Below, piece after piece: positions 15,949 through 17,331 of a stretch of DNA of 17,331 bases. Origin of the DNA: DATEZO01 sp035255485. Lineage in GTDB: Bacteria; Pseudomonadota; Gammaproteobacteria; Burkholderiales; Burkholderiaceae_D. The stretch covers positions 1-17,331 of the forward strand of contig DATEZO010000150.1 of assembly GCA_035255485.1 (NCBI GenBank), given 5' to 3'. Each line of letters opens with the position of its first letter. Within the stretch, counting starts at the first letter, position 1. The position numbers and the translations under genes were made by a program. The notes beneath the pieces are model-generated. The model was not told the origin of the DNA, did not search any database, and saw only the letters and a program-made list of their open reading frames with translations.

Positions 15949-17331
15949 TCAGATCGGCGCCAGCAGCAATCCCGACAGCAGTTTTTCAAGCGCATCCGGA
16001 TCAACCGGCTTCACCATGTGGAAATTGAAGCCGGCCTCTTTCGAGCGCGCCTTGTCTTCTTCATGGCCCCACCCGGTCAATGCGATCAGCACCATGCGCG
16101 CGCCCCATGGCTGCTCCCGAATCCGGCGGCAGGCCTCGTAGCCATTCAGGCGCGGCAGCCCGATGTCCAACAGAATCACATCGGGCCGGAAGGTGCGCGC
16201 CGCATCGACCGCCTCCACGCCGTCATGCACGGTGCATAGTTCATGGCCCATGATCTTCAGCATGATCGCCAGGCTGATGGCGGAATCCTTGTTGTCGTCC
16301 ACTACCAGAATCCGGTATTTCGATGAAAACCCTTTCGCCTCGCTGCCGCTGCCGGCCGCCAGCGGCCCCATGTCCGGCAGAGGCGCGGCAACCGACAGGC
16401 GCACCACGAACTCGGCGCCTTTTCCGGCGCCCTTGCTATAGGCTTCCACCGTGCCCCCATGCATTTCGATCAGGCCCCGCACCAGGCTCAGCCCGATTCC
16501 CAAACCGCTGCTCGATTTTTCAAACGACCGGTCCGCCTGCGCGAACATGTCAAAGATCTTCGGCAGCATCTCCGTCGCAATGCCGATGCCATCATCGCGG
16601 ATACTGACGACCGCATCCGTACCATGCCGTTCGACACTGACGCGGATATGGCCGCCCTGGGCGGTATATTTGACGCTATTCCCCAGCAGATTGCCGAACA
16701 CCTGCGCCAGCCGGGTGCGGTCGGCATGCACCATGACCGGCTTCGCCGGCGATTCTATCCGCAGCTCGTGCCCGGCGGCTTCCGTCAGCGGCCGGCAGGT
16801 TTCCAATGCGTCGTACAGCGCACACGTGATATCGAAGTACTCCTTGCGCAATTCGATCTTGCCGTTGGCAATCCGCGACACATCGAGCAGATCGTCGATC
16901 AGGCGCACCATGTGCACGAGTTGACGTTCCATCGTGCCGCGCACCTGCGTAATCGTGTCGATGTCATTGCCCGCCAGCCGCATGACCTGCAGGCCGTTGC
17001 GGATCGGCGCCAGCGGATTGCGCAGCTCATGCGCCAGCATCGCCAGGAAATCGCTCTTGTTGCGGTCCGCCTCGCGCAGGGCATCTTCAATCCGCTTGCG
17101 TTCGCTGATATCGATCAGCACATTCATTGCACCAATCACTTCGCCTCGCTGGTTGCAAAAGGGATTAGCATGCGCCAATACGGTGCAACGACTGCCGTCA
17201 GGCCGTTCGATCACGATTTCATGCCCGTCATATTCGGCATTGTCGCGCAGCGCCAGCGCCATCCAGCACTGCGCATGCGGAATCGGCGATCCGTCCGGTG
17301 CGTACAGCTTGAATGAACCGCAAAACCGATC
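15949..17331 (-). CDS. Hybrid sensor histidine kinase (5' end outside the window)
   Basis: The frame is open to the window edge; 460 residues are visible. The first 80 or so are the end of a PAS domain with PAC motif (PDGSRCTVLAHANPF ... GAMNVLIDISERKR). An internal ATG at 17262 is not the true start, since in-frame PAS sequence (FCGSFKLYAPDGSPIPHAQC) precedes it. HisKA follows with the phosphorylated H101 (LAHELRNPL), then HATPase_c with FGNLLGNSVKYT, DDGIGI and GLGIGLSLVRGLIEMHGG. A C-terminal receiver begins RILVVDDNKDS, with acceptor D389 (LLDIGLP) and the conserved K in VKPVD. It phosphorylates its own receiver and probably a partner not seen here. The input signal is unknown; the PAS suggests redox or small-molecule sensing. 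Confidence 0.93.
   Translation of the reverse strand, partial: DRFCGSFKLYAPDGSPIPHAQCWMALALRDNAEYDGHEIVIERPDGSRCTVLAHANPFCNQRGEVIGAMNVLIDISERKRIEDALREADRNKSDFLAMLAHELRNPLAPIRNGLQVMRLAGNDIDTITQVRGTMERQLVHMVRLIDDLLDVSRIANGKIELRKEYFDITCALYDALETCRPLTEAAGHELRIESPAKPVMVHADRTRLAQVFGNLLGNSVKYTAQGGHIRVSVERHGTDAVVSIRDDGIGIATEMLPKIFDMFAQADRSFEKSSSGLGIGLSLVRGLIEMHGGTVEAYSKGAGKGAEFVVRLSVAAPLPDMGPLAAGSGSEAKGFSSKYRILVVDDNKDSAISLAIMLKIMGHELCTVHDGVEAVDAARTFRPDVILLDIGLPRLNGYEACRRIREQPWGARMVLIALTGWGHEEDKARSKEAGFNFHMVKPVDPDALEKLLSGLLLAPI

Overview
The window looks like chromosomal DNA of a betaproteobacterium, probably Burkholderiales and possibly Oxalobacteraceae. This is inferred from the GC-rich coding sequence, the gene families, and the ATTCCCGC/GCGGGAAT and GGATTACGCT intergenic repeats. 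No sequence search was possible, so the genus is not claimed. I see no tRNA, rRNA, CRISPR array, phage gene, transposase or integrase.

Layout. (1) Positions 1-6850 hold one giant minus-strand gene (2183 codons). It encodes a cysteine-poor, beta-repeat, RTX-type calcium-binding protein with an N-terminal DUF4214 region. It has a good rho-independent terminator (48-81) and an upstream perfect CRP-like operator, TGTGA-N6-TCACA (6827-6848). (2) Positions 6850-8090 are about 1.2 kb without a convincing gene; they hold REP-like repeats, an AT-rich patch and one DnaA-box-like 9-mer. (3) A minus-strand DUF3617 periplasmic protein (8091-8624) lies divergent from (4) a plus-strand pair, exeA/gspA and exeB/gspB (8849-11330), the assembly factors that place the type II secretin in the envelope. 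(5) A repeat-filled convergent intergenic region (11331-11658) leads to (6) an unrecognised minus-strand protein with an N-terminal four-cysteine zinc ribbon, one membrane helix and a long Ala/Pro-rich tail (11659-12729). (7) A divergent spacer with palindromes and a terminator-like hairpin leads to (8) a translationally coupled pair, a 108-residue protein and an HDOD protein (12986-14172). (9) sbcB, exonuclease I, follows (14470-15912). (10) The window closes with the 3' part of a minus-strand hybrid sensor histidine kinase (15949 to beyond 17331).

How the genes work together. The only clear functional units are gspA-gspB (type II secretion assembly, away from any visible gsp operon) and the 108-aa/HDOD pair (signalling). 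The giant protein has no signal peptide and looks like a type I secretion substrate, yet no type I exporter genes are in the window. The rest are single genes.

Novelty. I do not see a clear-cut new multi-gene system. The best leads are the CRP-type control of the giant surface protein and its recently expanded repeats, the zinc-ribbon membrane protein, and the small partner of the HDOD protein.
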